The position numbers and the translations under genes were made by a program. The notes below the pieces were generated by a model. The model had not been told where the DNA came from and made no database searches. It was given only the letters and a program-made list of their open reading frames with translations. Of a stretch of DNA of 64,000 nucleotides, positions 22,033-33,900 are shown piece by piece. This DNA comes from CALMEC01 sp964628685 (GTDB taxonomy: Bacteria > Actinomycetota > Thermoleophilia > Miltoncostaeales > Miltoncostaeaceae): positions 310,001 through 374,000 of the forward strand of contig CAZVNM010000001.1 in NCBI GenBank assembly GCA_964628685.1, written 5' to 3'. Each line of letters starts with the position of its first letter. Position 1 is the first letter of the stretch.

Positions 22033-22458
22033 GTGTTCATCATCCGCACGCTCGTCGGGCTGCTCCTGCGAAAGCGCGGCGCCCTTCTGGTGCGCCTGCT
22101 CGGCGCGCCGCTTCTGGCCCTGCTCCTTCGCCGCATGCGAAACGGCGGCCTCCAGCAGATCCTCGGTCGGGCCCGCCGTGCCGGCCTGGGCGCCAGGGTG
22201 GATTCGTGGCTGTCGCCCTCGCGCGCCAACCAGCCGCTCGCGGCCGGGGACGTCGACCGCATCATGGAGCCCACCGAGATCCGGCGGATCAGCGTCGAGA
22301 CCGGCCTGGACGAGACGCAGGTGAAGCGGCGTGTCGCCGCGGCCCTGCCGACGATGGTCGACGAGATGACCCCGGACGGCGTGGTCCCGTCCGGAGGACG
22401 GCTCGACCGAGCCGTCTCACGGATCCAGCGGTTCCTCCCCGGCTCGCTTCGCGGCTGA
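22033..22458 (+). CDS. YidB-like (DUF937) protein
   Basis: 141 aa. GTG 22033 follows GAGGGGG by five bases. A basic, hydrophobic N-terminus (MFIIRTLVGLLLRKRGALLV) leads to a region matching the YidB/DUF937 pattern: VDSWLSPSRANQPLAAGDVD, then ETGLDETQVKRRVAAALPTM, then MTPDGVVPSGG. E. coli YidB has no firmly assigned function. The final 42 bp overlap the end of the convergent gene at 22417-23220. Confidence 0.75.
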   Translation: MFIIRTLVGLLLRKRGALLVRLLGAPLLALLLRRMRNGGLQQILGRARRAGLGARVDSWLSPSRANQPLAAGDVDRIMEPTEIRRISVETGLDETQVKRRVAAALPTMVDEMTPDGVVPSGGRLDRAVSRIQRFLPGSLRG

Positions 22459-23220
22459 ACCCGCGTCGCGCCCGGCGGGCGACGGGTCGTCCCCTCCGCC
22501 GCGCCGGCCGCCGACCGGATCGACCCGGTCCCGCTCGGCCGCCCGCGCATCCTGGACGCGGCGACGCCGGATCTCCGAAGCGGCGAGCGCCGCGGCGATG
22601 AGAACCGGTGCGACGTACTTGGCGTGCTCGATGATCCAGATCAGCCAGCCCGGGGCGGCCGGCAGGCTGATGTCCGGCCAGGGGATGTCCGGCCAGGGGA
22701 TGCTCGGCAGCGAGATGTCGGGCCAGGGGATGCTCGGCCACGGGATGTCGGGCCAGGGGATGTCCGGCCACGGGATGCTGAGATCCGGGATCAGACGCCG
22801 CAGGATCGGGATGAGGAACACCGCGGCCAGCACGGCAGCAACGGCCAGCGCCGTGCGCGTGGCGACGAACCGTCCCGGATGGGCACGGATCTCGGCCTCG
22901 CGGTCGACCGCCGCACCCGCCACCGCCCGGAAGTCGTGGCCGCCGAACCCGGCGTGCGCCTGAGCGAGCGCCCCCTCGTCGTCGGCGCCGCCGAACAGGG
23001 TCACCCGGCGGGCGGGGCCGGTGAACACGGGCAGACGGACCCGCACGGCGCCGTCACCGGCACCGTCCAGGATCACCCGCTCATCGGTGGTCGTCCGCTC
23101 GGCGACGGGCCGGCGGTCGACGGTCCAGGCCACGGTCCTGCGGATGCCGCGGTCCCGGATCACGACCTCGTGGCGCCGCCCGGCCAGGTCGAGCATCCAC
23201 GTCTCGGTCACCTCCCCCAT
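22417..23220 (-). CDS. Two-helix membrane protein with an (I-P-W-P-D)n repeat
   Basis: 267 aa. Residues 1-115 form a soluble, Trp- and Arg-rich domain (ETWMLDLAGRRHEVVIRD) that I cannot assign firmly. A hydrophobic helix (about 120-142) is followed by eight pentapeptides at residues 149-188 (IPWPD five times, with IPWPS, ISLPS and ISLPA), then a second helix (about 191-213, GWLIWIIEHAKYVAPVLIAA) and a basic, disordered tail. The repeat would form a stiff Pro/Trp-rich hairpin between the two membrane helices. The gene diverges from a TetR regulator with a palindrome between them and overlaps the yidB-like gene tail to tail. Function unknown. Confidence 0.75.
   Translation of the reverse strand: MGEVTETWMLDLAGRRHEVVIRDRGIRRTVAWTVDRRPVAERTTTDERVILDGAGDGAVRVRLPVFTGPARRVTLFGGADDEGALAQAHAGFGGHDFRAVAGAAVDREAEIRAHPGRFVATRTALAVAAVLAAVFLIPILRRLIPDLSIPWPDIPWPDIPWPSIPWPDISLPSIPWPDIPWPDISLPAAPGWLIWIIEHAKYVAPVLIAAALAASEIRRRRVQDARAAERDRVDPVGGRRGGGDDPSPAGRDAGSAAKRAGEEPLDP
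22657..22776 (-). repeat. 15-bp tandem repeat encoding IPWPD pentapeptides
   Basis: Eight 15-bp units lie in frame within the membrane protein gene. Several units are identical at DNA level, suggesting recent expansion or ongoing homogenisation. Confidence 0.8.
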
Positions 23221-23276
23221 CGTCCACCCCCTCGTCGACGCCTTGTCCGAGCGGTCGTCCGCCCGGTGTGCGACAA

Positions 23277-23298
23277 TACTAGAGTGGTCACTCTAGTA
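23277..23298. promoter_or_regulatory. Palindromic TetR-type operator
   Basis: TACTAGAGTG and its exact reverse complement CACTCTAGTA flank two bases (GT). Two further base pairs match beyond one mismatch on each side. It sits between the divergent tetR and IPWPD-protein genes, 11 bp before the tetR ATG, and is the likely autoregulatory site. Confidence 0.75.
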
Positions 23299-23309
23299 AT
23301 GGAAGACCG

Positions 23310-23912
23310 ATGGCCAGGACCGTGAACCCCGCCAGGCACGCCGCCCGGCGGCTGACGATCATCGACGCGGCGCTCACGTGCTTCGCCGAGCACGGGTACG
23401 ACCGCGCCACCACCACCATGATCTGCCGCGCCGCCGACATCGGGTCGGGGACGTTCTTCCACTACTTCCCGACCAAGCTCGACGTGCTGCTGGAGACACT
23501 GCGGATCGGAACCGCCGAGACGACCGCGTGGTTCGCGGCACAGGCCGCCCGGGACGACCCACGCGGCGTGATCGACGACTTCCTGCGCCGGACGGCGGCG
23601 GAGTTCGCCGACCCCCGCATCGGTGGGTTCGTGCGCGCGGTGGGCGCGGTCATGGGGGTCCCCGAGGTCGCGGCGGCGCTGGAGGACGATGAACGCGCCA
23701 CGATGGACGGCCTGCTGCCATGGGTGCGCCTGGCGCGGGATCGGCATCTCATCCGATCCGACCTCTCCGCCGAACGCCTGGTCGCCTGGCTGATGGTCGT
23801 CCTGGACGGGGTCCTCAGCCGCGCGGCGAGCGAGACCGGCTTCGCGATCGGTGACGAGACCGAGGTGCTGCGGGACGTCGTCGACCGCCTGCTCGCGCCG
23901 GCCGGCAGGTGA
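23310..23912 (+). CDS. TetR family transcriptional regulator
   Basis: 200 aa. The N-terminal helix-turn-helix domain is typical: IIDAALTCFAEHGYDRATTT, then ICRAADIGSGTFFHYFPTK. The rest is an all-alpha ligand-binding and dimerisation domain (TetR_C type) with no assignable ligand. ATG 23310 follows GGAAG by four bases. The palindrome at 23277-23298 overlaps its promoter region, so it should repress itself and probably the divergent IPWPD membrane-protein gene. hemE follows 88 bp downstream with its own ribosome site. Confidence 0.9.
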   Translation: MARTVNPARHAARRLTIIDAALTCFAEHGYDRATTTMICRAADIGSGTFFHYFPTKLDVLLETLRIGTAETTAWFAAQAARDDPRGVIDDFLRRTAAEFADPRIGGFVRAVGAVMGVPEVAAALEDDERATMDGLLPWVRLARDRHLIRSDLSAERLVAWLMVVLDGVLSRAASETGFAIGDETEVLRDVVDRLLAPAGR

Positions 23913-24000
23913 CCGCGCGGGCGGCGACGTTCGTCCCGTCACCGCCCGACGCCCGCTTCGCTACGGTCTCCATCGACCCGCCCGACCACACGAGGTGCCA

Positions 24001-25059
24001 GTGACCACGACCCCCACCACCATGACCGGCGAGACCCGCATGCTGGCGGCCTGCCGCCGCCAACCGGTCGACCGCACACCGGTCTGGTTCATGCGGCAGG
24101 CCGGCCGGTGCCTGCCGCAGTACCGGAAGCTTCGCGAGTCCCACGGCATCCTCGAGATGATCCGCACGCCGGCGCTTTGCGTCGAGGTGACGCTCATGCC
24201 CATCGAGATGATGGGCGTGGACGGCGCCGTCCTCTACGCCGACATCATGATGCCGCTCTACGGCATGGGGGTGCCGTTCACGATCGATCCGGGCATCGGC
24301 CCCGTGGTGCACGAGCCGGTGCGCGACGCGGCCGCGGTACGCAACCTGCGCGTCGTCGACGCCGAGGAGGCCACGCCCGAGATCTTCCAGGCGCTACGTA
24401 CCCTTCGCACCGAGCTGGACGGCCGCGCCGCGCTCCTGGGGTTCGCCGGCGCCCCCTACACGCTCGCCTCGTACCTGGTGGAGGGCCGCCCCACCAAGGA
24501 CCGCGCCCGGGCGAAGGCCATGATGTACGGGCAGCCGGAGCTCTGGCGCGAGCTGATGGAGACCCTCGCGCAGGTGACCATCCGCTACCTGCGGGCGCAG
24601 GTCGACGCGGGTGCGCAGGTGCTGCAGCTATTTGACTCGTGGATCGGCGACGTGGGGCCGTCCGCGTACCGCGAGCATGTGCTGCCCTACAGCCGCATGA
24701 TCTTCGACGGCGTGCGCGACCTGGACGTCCCCACCATCCACTTCGGCACCGGCGCCGGCGGCATGCTGGAGGACATCGCGTCGGCGGGCTCCGACGTCGT
24801 CTGCGTCGACTTCCGCGTGGGACTGGCCGACGCGTGGCGCCGGATCGGCGAGCACATGGGCATCCAGGGCAACCTCGACCCGTCGGTCCTGCTCGCCGGA
24901 TGGGACGCGGTGCGCGCCGAGGCCGACCGGGTGATCGCCGAGGCCGACCAGCGCCCCGGACACGTCTTCAACCTGGGCCACGGTGTGCTGCCCGAGACCG
25001 ATCACACGATCCTCGCGCGCCTGGTGGAGCACGTGCACGAGGCGACCGCCCGCAGCTGA
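24001..25059 (+). CDS. hemE: Uroporphyrinogen decarboxylase HemE
   Basis: 352 aa, normal length. It removes four carboxyl groups from uroporphyrinogen III to give coproporphyrinogen III in haem synthesis. Both family signatures are present: PVWFMRQAGRCLPQYRKLRE near the N-terminus and GFAGAPYTLASYLVEG. The C-terminal NLGHGVLPETD is also conserved. GTG 24001 is preceded by GAGG. No other haem genes are nearby. Confidence 0.97.
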   Translation: MTTTPTTMTGETRMLAACRRQPVDRTPVWFMRQAGRCLPQYRKLRESHGILEMIRTPALCVEVTLMPIEMMGVDGAVLYADIMMPLYGMGVPFTIDPGIGPVVHEPVRDAAAVRNLRVVDAEEATPEIFQALRTLRTELDGRAALLGFAGAPYTLASYLVEGRPTKDRARAKAMMYGQPELWRELMETLAQVTIRYLRAQVDAGAQVLQLFDSWIGDVGPSAYREHVLPYSRMIFDGVRDLDVPTIHFGTGAGGMLEDIASAGSDVVCVDFRVGLADAWRRIGEHMGIQGNLDPSVLLAGWDAVRAEADRVIAEADQRPGHVFNLGHGVLPETDHTILARLVEHVHEATARS

Positions 25060-25104
25060 CCCACCCATCCGCGGCGACCCCCGATGGGTTCGCCGGGACG
25101 GGTC

Positions 25105-25130
25105 GGCCGAGGCGGGTGCCCGCCCCGGCC
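25105..25130. terminator. Hairpin between convergent hemE and acs
   Basis: A 12-bp GC stem with one mismatch and a minimal loop (25105-25116 with 25119-25130) lies between the two stop codons. Probably bidirectional. Confidence 0.45.
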
Positions 25131-25149
25131 ACACCTCCGCCACGGCGTC

Positions 25150-27096
<1,947 letters not shown>

Positions 27097-27274
27097 GGGG
27101 GTCCTCCTCGTTGCGCGGCCACCGCGGAGGTGACCGACTCATCGTGCGAGTCGTTGCAAACCCGTCGCGCCCATTCTATGCCGACTCTTGGCCGAGGCCG
27201 CGCGCCGAACGTTGATGGGCACCGGCGGACGGCGACGGGCAGTCGCTACAGTGCCGCGCCGGACGAACGACGAG

Positions 27275-28765
27275 ATGACGGAGCCGATGAACGAGCAATC
27301 CCCCCAGGCGACCGCGGACGCGGCGCCCGACGACCACAACAAGTGGCTGGCGCTGGCGGTCCTGTCCGTCTCGTACCTGATGGTGGTGCTGGACGTCTCG
27401 ATCGTGAACGTGGCGCTTCGCGACATCCAGGTGGACCTGGGCTTCGCCCAGAAGGACCTGCAGTGGGTCATCACCGGCTACGCGCTCACGTTCGGCGGCT
27501 TCCTGCTCCTGGGCGGCCGCATGGGCGACATCCTCGGCCGGCGGCGCCTGTTCATGCTGGGGCTCACGCTCTTCGCCGCCTTCTCGCTCATGTGCGGCCT
27601 TGCGACCTCACCGGGCATGCTGGTCACCGCACGCATCCTGCAGGGCATCGCCGCCGCCCTGCTCGCCCCGTCGGTCTTCTCCATCGTCTCGGTCACCTTC
27701 CAGGAGGGCGCCGAGCGCAACAAGGCGCTGGGCATCCTGGGGGCCGTCGCCGGGTCGGGGGCCGCCATCGGCCTCATCATCGGCGGTGTGCTGAGCGAGA
27801 AGGCCAGCTGGCACTGGTGCTTTCTCATCAACGTCCCGATCGCCATCGTCGTGCTGATCGCCACGCGACGCTATGTGCGTGAGAGCCGCGCCGACGCGAC
27901 CCACCGCCACTTCGACGCGATGGGCGCCATCCTCATCACCTCCGCCCTCATGATCCTGGTCTACGCGCTCACGCAGGCCAGCGACGTCGGCTGGCTGAGC
28001 GGTCAGACGATCGGCCTGGTGGCGCTGTCGGTCGCGCTGCACGTCGCCTTCCTGGTCGTGGAGCTGCGGTCCAAGCACCCGCTGGTGCCGATGACTTTCT
28101 TCCGCAAGCGCATCCCGACCGGCGCCAACATCATCGGCTTCGTCCTCGGCACGATCGTGCAGGGCATGTTCGTGCTGCTGTCGCTCTTCATGCCGCAGGT
28201 CCTGGGGTACAGCCCCATCGAGACCGGCCTTGCGTACATGGCGACGGCCCTCACCGCGATCGTCGCCTCGGGTGGCGCACAGGCGCTTGTCACGCGGATC
28301 GGCGTGCGGACCTCGCTCATCATCGGCATGAGCTCGCTGGCCGTCGGTCTCCTCTACCTCACGCGCATCGCGCCGGACTCGTCCTACTGGACCGCCCTCT
28401 TCCCCGGCTTCATCCTGATGGGCATCGGGCTGGGCTTCTCGTTCGTGCCCGTGTCGATCGCCGCGCTGACGGGCGTGAAACCGCACGAGGCCGGACTCGC
28501 ATCCGGGCTCATCAACACCTCCCAGCAGATCGGCGGTGCGCTGGGCGTCGCGATCCTGGTGAGCGTCGCCAACACGATCACCGGCGCCATCGACCCCCGG
28601 CACATCGACGCGGGCGCCGCCCAGAAGCTGACCGACGGATACGCCGGCGCCTTCTTCGTCGCCGCGGGGCTCGCGGTGCTGGGGCTCATCGTCGTGCTGA
28701 GCGTCCTGCGGGGTCGCGAGATGGCCCACGCCGGTGAGGACGCGGCGGTGGCAACCCACATGTAG
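27275..28765 (+). CDS. MFS exporter, DHA2 (14-helix) family
   Basis: 496 aa, with about 14 hydrophobic segments as in EmrB/QacA-type drug:proton antiporters. The DHA2 motif near helix 1 (SYLMVVLDVSIVNVALRDIQ), the loop motif GGRMGDILGRRRLF and motif C-like GIAAALLAPSVFSIVSVTF are visible. It would export hydrophobic compounds using the proton gradient; substrates cannot be predicted. ATG 27275 was chosen since helix 1 begins about 20 residues later; an earlier start at 27188 and a later ATG at 27287 are possible. No adjacent regulator. Confidence 0.88.
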   Translation: MTEPMNEQSPQATADAAPDDHNKWLALAVLSVSYLMVVLDVSIVNVALRDIQVDLGFAQKDLQWVITGYALTFGGFLLLGGRMGDILGRRRLFMLGLTLFAAFSLMCGLATSPGMLVTARILQGIAAALLAPSVFSIVSVTFQEGAERNKALGILGAVAGSGAAIGLIIGGVLSEKASWHWCFLINVPIAIVVLIATRRYVRESRADATHRHFDAMGAILITSALMILVYALTQASDVGWLSGQTIGLVALSVALHVAFLVVELRSKHPLVPMTFFRKRIPTGANIIGFVLGTIVQGMFVLLSLFMPQVLGYSPIETGLAYMATALTAIVASGGAQALVTRIGVRTSLIIGMSSLAVGLLYLTRIAPDSSYWTALFPGFILMGIGLGFSFVPVSIAALTGVKPHEAGLASGLINTSQQIGGALGVAILVSVANTITGAIDPRHIDAGAAQKLTDGYAGAFFVAAGLAVLGLIVVLSVLRGREMAHAGEDAAVATHM

Positions 28766-28771
28766 CGCGCC

Positions 28772-28806
28772 GCCGGCCCGTCCACCCGGGGGGTGGGCGG
28801 GCCGGC
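28772..28806 (+). terminator. Hairpin terminator after the MFS gene
   Basis: A 16-bp stem with one G-U type mismatch (28772-28787 with 28791-28806) and a GGG loop lies seven bases after the stop codon. Confidence 0.6.
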
Positions 28807-28845
28807 CCGGGCGTCCGGATAATGTGACGCCATGGAGCCCCGCCG

Positions 28846-30942
28846 GTGACCGCACGTTACGCGGCGTTCGTCTCGTCCAAACGCGGGCCCTGGATCATCC
28901 TCGCGCTGTGGCTTCTCATCGTCGGGGCCGCCGGACCGCTGGGCGCGCGCTTCGAATCGGCGCAGTCCAACGAACAGCGCACGTTCCTGCCGGAGGGCAC
29001 CGACTCGCTGCGGGTCGTCGAGCTCTCCAAGGCGTTCCCGTCGGGGGAGCAGGCGCCGGCGGTCATCGCGTACCGTCGCGACTCGGGGCTGACGGCGGCG
29101 GACCGCGAGGCCATGCGGCGCGTGTCGACCGCCATCGCGGCCGCCGGGATCGCGGGGACGCGTCCGCCGGCGCCACCGGTGGTCTCGGATGACGGCCGGG
29201 GGGCGATCGTCGTCGTCCCCATCGTCGTGAGCGGCGACTCGGACGTGCTGGTCGACGCCGTCCAGGCCATCCGCGATCACGCCGCCGAGGTCCCGGCCGG
29301 GCTGGAGGCGAAGGTGGGCGGCGGTGGCGGCTTCTCCGCCGACGCCGTGAAGGTCTTCGGGAACATCAACAGCACGCTCCTGATCGCGACCGCCAGCCTC
29401 GTCTTCGTCCTTCTCATCCTCATCTACCGCAGCCCGTTCTTCTGGATCTTCCCGCTGCTGTCGGTGTTCGCGGCGGAGACCACGGTGCGGGCCGTGGGAT
29501 ACCTGATGACCCAGGCGGGGGTGACCGTCAACGGACAGTCGGCCGGCATCCTGCTGGTGCTCGTGTTCGGCGCCGGCACCGACTACGCGCTGCTGCTGGT
29601 GGCCCGCTACCGCGAGGAACTCCACCGCACCGCCGACAACCGCGCGGCGATGCGCATCGCGCTCGCCAGATCCGCGCCGCCGATCCTGGCCTCGTGCGGG
29701 ACGGTGGTGCTGGGGCTCCTGTGCCTGGCCTTCGCACAGGTCAACGGCACCCGCGGGCTCGGTGTCACCGGCGCGATGGGCGTGGCCGTCGCGGCACTCG
29801 CCATGCTCACGCTGCTGCCGGCGCTCCTTCTCGTGGTCGGCCGCCGGCCGTTCTGGCCACGCGTGCCCCGCACCGACGCGACCACACCCGACATCGCGAC
29901 CCGCGGGCTCTTTCGCCGCATCGGCGAATGGGTCGTCCGCCGGCCGCGGGCGGTCTGGGTCGGGGTCACCGTCCTCCTCCTGGCCCTGTCGGCCGGGCTC
30001 GCGACCTACGACGACGGGCTCACCGCCACCGAGAGCTTCCGCGGAAGCGTCGAGTCGGTGGAGGCCGAGGCGCTCGTCGGCGACCTCTTCCCGGCCGGCG
30101 CGTCGGCGCCCGCCGAGATCGTCGTCACCGACCCAGCCCGGCTGGACGAGGTGACCGGCGTCCTGCGCGCCTCGCCGCTCGTCGCACAGGTGGGACCGGC
30201 GGAGTCGGGACCGCCCGGACGCAAGCTGAACGCGATCATGACACCAGAGCCGTACAGCACCGAGGGCTACGCCGCCATCGGGACCCTCCGCGACGACCTC
30301 GCGCGCGCCGGGCTGGGTGACGTGGCCCTGGTGGGCGGTGCATCGGCGGTCGAACGGGACCTGCGCGAGGCATCGACGCGCGACACCCGCGTGCTGCCCC
30401 CGGTCGTCCTCGCCGTCACCTTCGTGGTGCTCGTGATGTTGCTGCGGGCCATCGTCGCGTCGGCGCTCATCATCGTCGCGGTGATCCTCAGCAACCTGGC
30501 CGCCATGGGCCTGAGCGTCCTGGTGTTCCGGTACATCCTGGGCTTCGCCGGGGTCGACCCGTCGTTCCCGCTCTACGCGTTCATCTTCCTCGTGGCGCTG
30601 GGCGTCGACTACAGCATCTTCCTGATGGCGCGGGTGCGCGAGGAGACCGAGACGCACGGCACGCGCGAGGGGACGCTGCGGGGGCTCGCAGCAACGGGAT
30701 CGGTCATCACCTCGGCCGGAATCGTCCTCGCGGGCACGTTCTCGGTGCTCATGGTGCTGCCCCTCATCGCGCTGATCGAGGTGGGCTTCGTGGTGGCCGT
30801 CGGCATCCTGATCGACACGTTCATCGTCCGCTCGGTGCTGATGCCGGCCATCGTCCTGGACCTCGGTGGACGCGCATGGTGGCCGTCCTCATTGCACAGG
30901 CAACGGGGGCACGACACCGGAAGCGGGGGCACGGTACCCTAA
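28846..30942 (+). CDS. MMPL family RND-type transporter
   Basis: 698 aa with the MMPL layout: helix 1, an extracellular domain, a bundle of five helices, a second extracellular domain and another bundle. Conserved pieces include ILLVLVFGAGTDYALLLVAR and FLVALGVDYSIFLMARVREE, the two central helix motifs with the proton-relay GxDY aspartates. MMPL proteins of actinobacteria move lipids or large hydrophobic molecules to the envelope. GTG 28846 is the only reasonable start. The substrate is unknown. Confidence 0.9.
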   Translation: MTARYAAFVSSKRGPWIILALWLLIVGAAGPLGARFESAQSNEQRTFLPEGTDSLRVVELSKAFPSGEQAPAVIAYRRDSGLTAADREAMRRVSTAIAAAGIAGTRPPAPPVVSDDGRGAIVVVPIVVSGDSDVLVDAVQAIRDHAAEVPAGLEAKVGGGGGFSADAVKVFGNINSTLLIATASLVFVLLILIYRSPFFWIFPLLSVFAAETTVRAVGYLMTQAGVTVNGQSAGILLVLVFGAGTDYALLLVARYREELHRTADNRAAMRIALARSAPPILASCGTVVLGLLCLAFAQVNGTRGLGVTGAMGVAVAALAMLTLLPALLLVVGRRPFWPRVPRTDATTPDIATRGLFRRIGEWVVRRPRAVWVGVTVLLLALSAGLATYDDGLTATESFRGSVESVEAEALVGDLFPAGASAPAEIVVTDPARLDEVTGVLRASPLVAQVGPAESGPPGRKLNAIMTPEPYSTEGYAAIGTLRDDLARAGLGDVALVGGASAVERDLREASTRDTRVLPPVVLAVTFVVLVMLLRAIVASALIIVAVILSNLAAMGLSVLVFRYILGFAGVDPSFPLYAFIFLVALGVDYSIFLMARVREETETHGTREGTLRGLAATGSVITSAGIVLAGTFSVLMVLPLIALIEVGFVVAVGILIDTFIVRSVLMPAIVLDLGGRAWWPSSLHRQRGHDTGSGGTVP

Positions 30943-30999
30943 GGGCCGACGAGGCCGGATCCGCGGCGAGTGCGGCCGGCCGCAACCATGAAGGCAACC

Positions 31000-33900
31000 G
31001 TGTCCGACCCAGCGAACGTCCCCGTGGTCCTCCCGTCCCTCGGTGAGTCCGTGACCGAGGCCACCATCGTCGAATGGCTCAAGCAGCCCGGCGACCCGGT
31101 GGCCCTCGACGAGGAGATCGTCGAGATCACCAGCGACAAGGCCGACCTGCAGGTGCCGTCACCCGCCGCCGGCGTCCTCGCCGAGATCGTCGCCCAGCCC
31201 GGCGACACCATCCAGGTGGGCGACCTGATCGCGAACCTCGCGCCCGAGGGCACGGTCATCGACGGCGATGGTGGCGGTTCCGGCGCGGACGCCGGAGCCG
31301 CGGACGCCGCCACGGACACGGGTGCCGCGGACGCCGAGGCCGCCGCCGACACGGACGGCGCACCGGACGGACCGGCACCCGCCGCACCGAGCGGGGACAT
31401 GACCGACGTGACCCTCCCCAGTCTGGGCGAGTCGGTGACCGAGGCCACCATCGTCGAATGGCTCAAGCAGCCCGGCGACCTGGTGGCCCTCGACGAGGAG
31501 ATCGTCGAGATCACCAGCGACAAGGCCGACCTGCAGGTGCCGTCACCCGCCGCCGGCGTCCTCGCCGAGATCGTCGCCCAGCCGGGCGACACCATCCAGG
31601 TGGGAGAGCTCCTCGCCCGCCTGGCCCCGGAGGGTGCGAGCGTCGCCGCGGGCGCCGGCGCATCGTCCGCGAGCGCCGACGCGGCGGGATCAGCGCCACA
31701 GGCCGCCGAACCGGCCACGACCGCCACCGCCACCGAGCCGCAGCCGGTCACCGCGGACGGCGAGATCATGGACGTCACGCTCCCCAGCCTCGGCGAGTCG
31801 GTGACCGAGGCCACCATCGTCGAATGGCTCAAGCAGCCCGGCGACCTGGTGGCCCTCGACGAGGAGATCGTCGAGATCACCAGCGACAAGGCGGACCTGG
31901 AGGTCCCGTCGCCGGCCGCCGGCGTGCTGACCGAGATCGTCGCCCAGCCGGGCGACACCGTCGAGGTCGGCGGACTGCTGGCCCGCCTGGCACAGGGCGC
32001 GACCGCGACCCCCACGGGCGACGACGGCGCGACGAAGGACACCACCGGCGCCGCCGCCGCGCCGGTCTCCGCGACCCCCACCAACGGGAAGGCCGAGGGC
32101 GGTGGGCTCGTCTCGCCGCTCGCACGTCGCCGCGCCGCCGAGGCCGGCGTCGACCTGGATGCGGTGAGCGGATCGGGTCCGCGCGGACGGGTGACCGCCG
32201 CCGACGTCTCCGCGGCCGCATCGGGCGGGACGGCCGCCCCGGCCGACGCCCCCGCACCGGACGCCGCGAAGGGCACCGAGGAGAAGGTCCTCCTGAAGGG
32301 GCCGCCCGCGGCGCTCGCCCGCTACATGAACGAGAGCCGGTCGCTCCCGACCGCGACGACGTTCCGCACGATCCCGGTCGGGACCCTCGACACCCGTCGC
32401 CGTCAGATCAACGAGGCGCTCAAGGAGGCCGGACGCGACGAGAAGCTCTCGTTCACGCATCTGGTCGCATGGGCCATCGTCCGGTCGGTGGAGGCGTTCC
32501 CCGTCATGGCGACCGCCTTCGAGGAGGTGGACGGCAAGCCGCACAAGGTGGTGCGGACCGGTGTCAACATCGGCCTGGCGGTCGACGTCGAGCGCCGGGA
32601 CGGCAGCCGCTCCCTGCTGGTGCCGGTCGTCCGCGATGCGCAGACCCTGGGCTTCAAGGGCTTCGTCGACGCGTACGATGATCTCGTCAAGAAGACACGC
32701 GGCGGCAAGGTGTCGCCCGACGACCTCGTCGGTGCGCACGTGAGCCTCACCAACCCCGGCGGGTTCGGGACGGTCGCCTCCGTGCCGCGGCTGATGCCGG
32801 GCCAGGGGACCATCATCGCCACCGGGTCCATCGCGCTGCCGGTGGGCTTCGAGCACGTGGACGCAAAGGCCCTCGGCATCCAGAAGGTGATGACCGCCAC
32901 CTCCACCTACGATCACCGGGTCATCCAGGGCGCCGAGAGCGGCGCCTTCCTGCGCCAGATCGACCTGTTCCTGGCCGGCGAGGACGGCTTCTACGAGGAC
33001 GTGGCCCAGAGCCTGGGCATCCCCCTCCCGGAGCTCCCCGCCCCCACCACCCAGCAGATCGCCACGACGAGCGCCGGTGCCGTCGCCCCCGCGGCGGCGG
33101 CCGGACCGGTGGACGCCCAGACGCTCGCGGCCGTCGCCGCCGCCACCTCGCTGGTCAAGGCGCACCGTCTCTACGGCCACCTCAACGCATCGCTCGACCC
33201 GCTCGGTTATCCGCCGGTCGGCGACCCAGCGCTCGAGCCCGCCACCGCCGGCATCAGCCCGCAGATGATGGAGCGCGTGCCCGCGGAGCTCCTCAAGGTC
33301 TACTTCCCGGCGCGCACGTTCGCCGAGGTCCTGCCGGTGCTGCGCGAGACCTACTGCGGCACCATCGCCTACCAGGTCGAGCACATCGCCAGTCACGAGC
33401 AGCGGCGCTGGCTGCGCAAGGAGATCGAGGCGGGCTTCATCCGCGTGCCGATGCCGCGCAACGAGCGCGTCAGCCTGCTGGAGCGGCTGACGCAGGTGGA
33501 CCTGTTCGAGCGCTTCCTGCAGCGCGCGTACATCGGCCAGAAGACCTTCTCGATCGAGGGCGTCGACGCCGTCGTGCCCATGCTCGACGAGACCATCGAG
33601 CTCTGCGCCGAGTCGGGTGCCAACCAGATCGTCATCGGCATGGCCCACCGCGGTCGCCTCAACGTCATCACCCACGTCGTCGGACGACCGGTGGAGTCGA
33701 TCCTCGGTGAGTTCGAGGGCATGACCGAGCCGGCCGACCCCGAGGACTGGATCCAGACCGCGGGCGACGTCAAGTACCACCTGGGTGCCGAGGGCACCTT
33801 CACGACCACGGGCGGCCGACCGGTCGCCATCACGCTGGCCGCCAACCCCAGCCACCTGGAACAGGTCAACGCGGTGGTGGAGGGTGGCACCCGGGCGCGT

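Noticed and set aside
22657..22776. CRISPR or regulatory repeat on the plus strand
   Set aside because: The 15-bp units are in frame and encode IPWPD pentapeptides in a well-supported protein.
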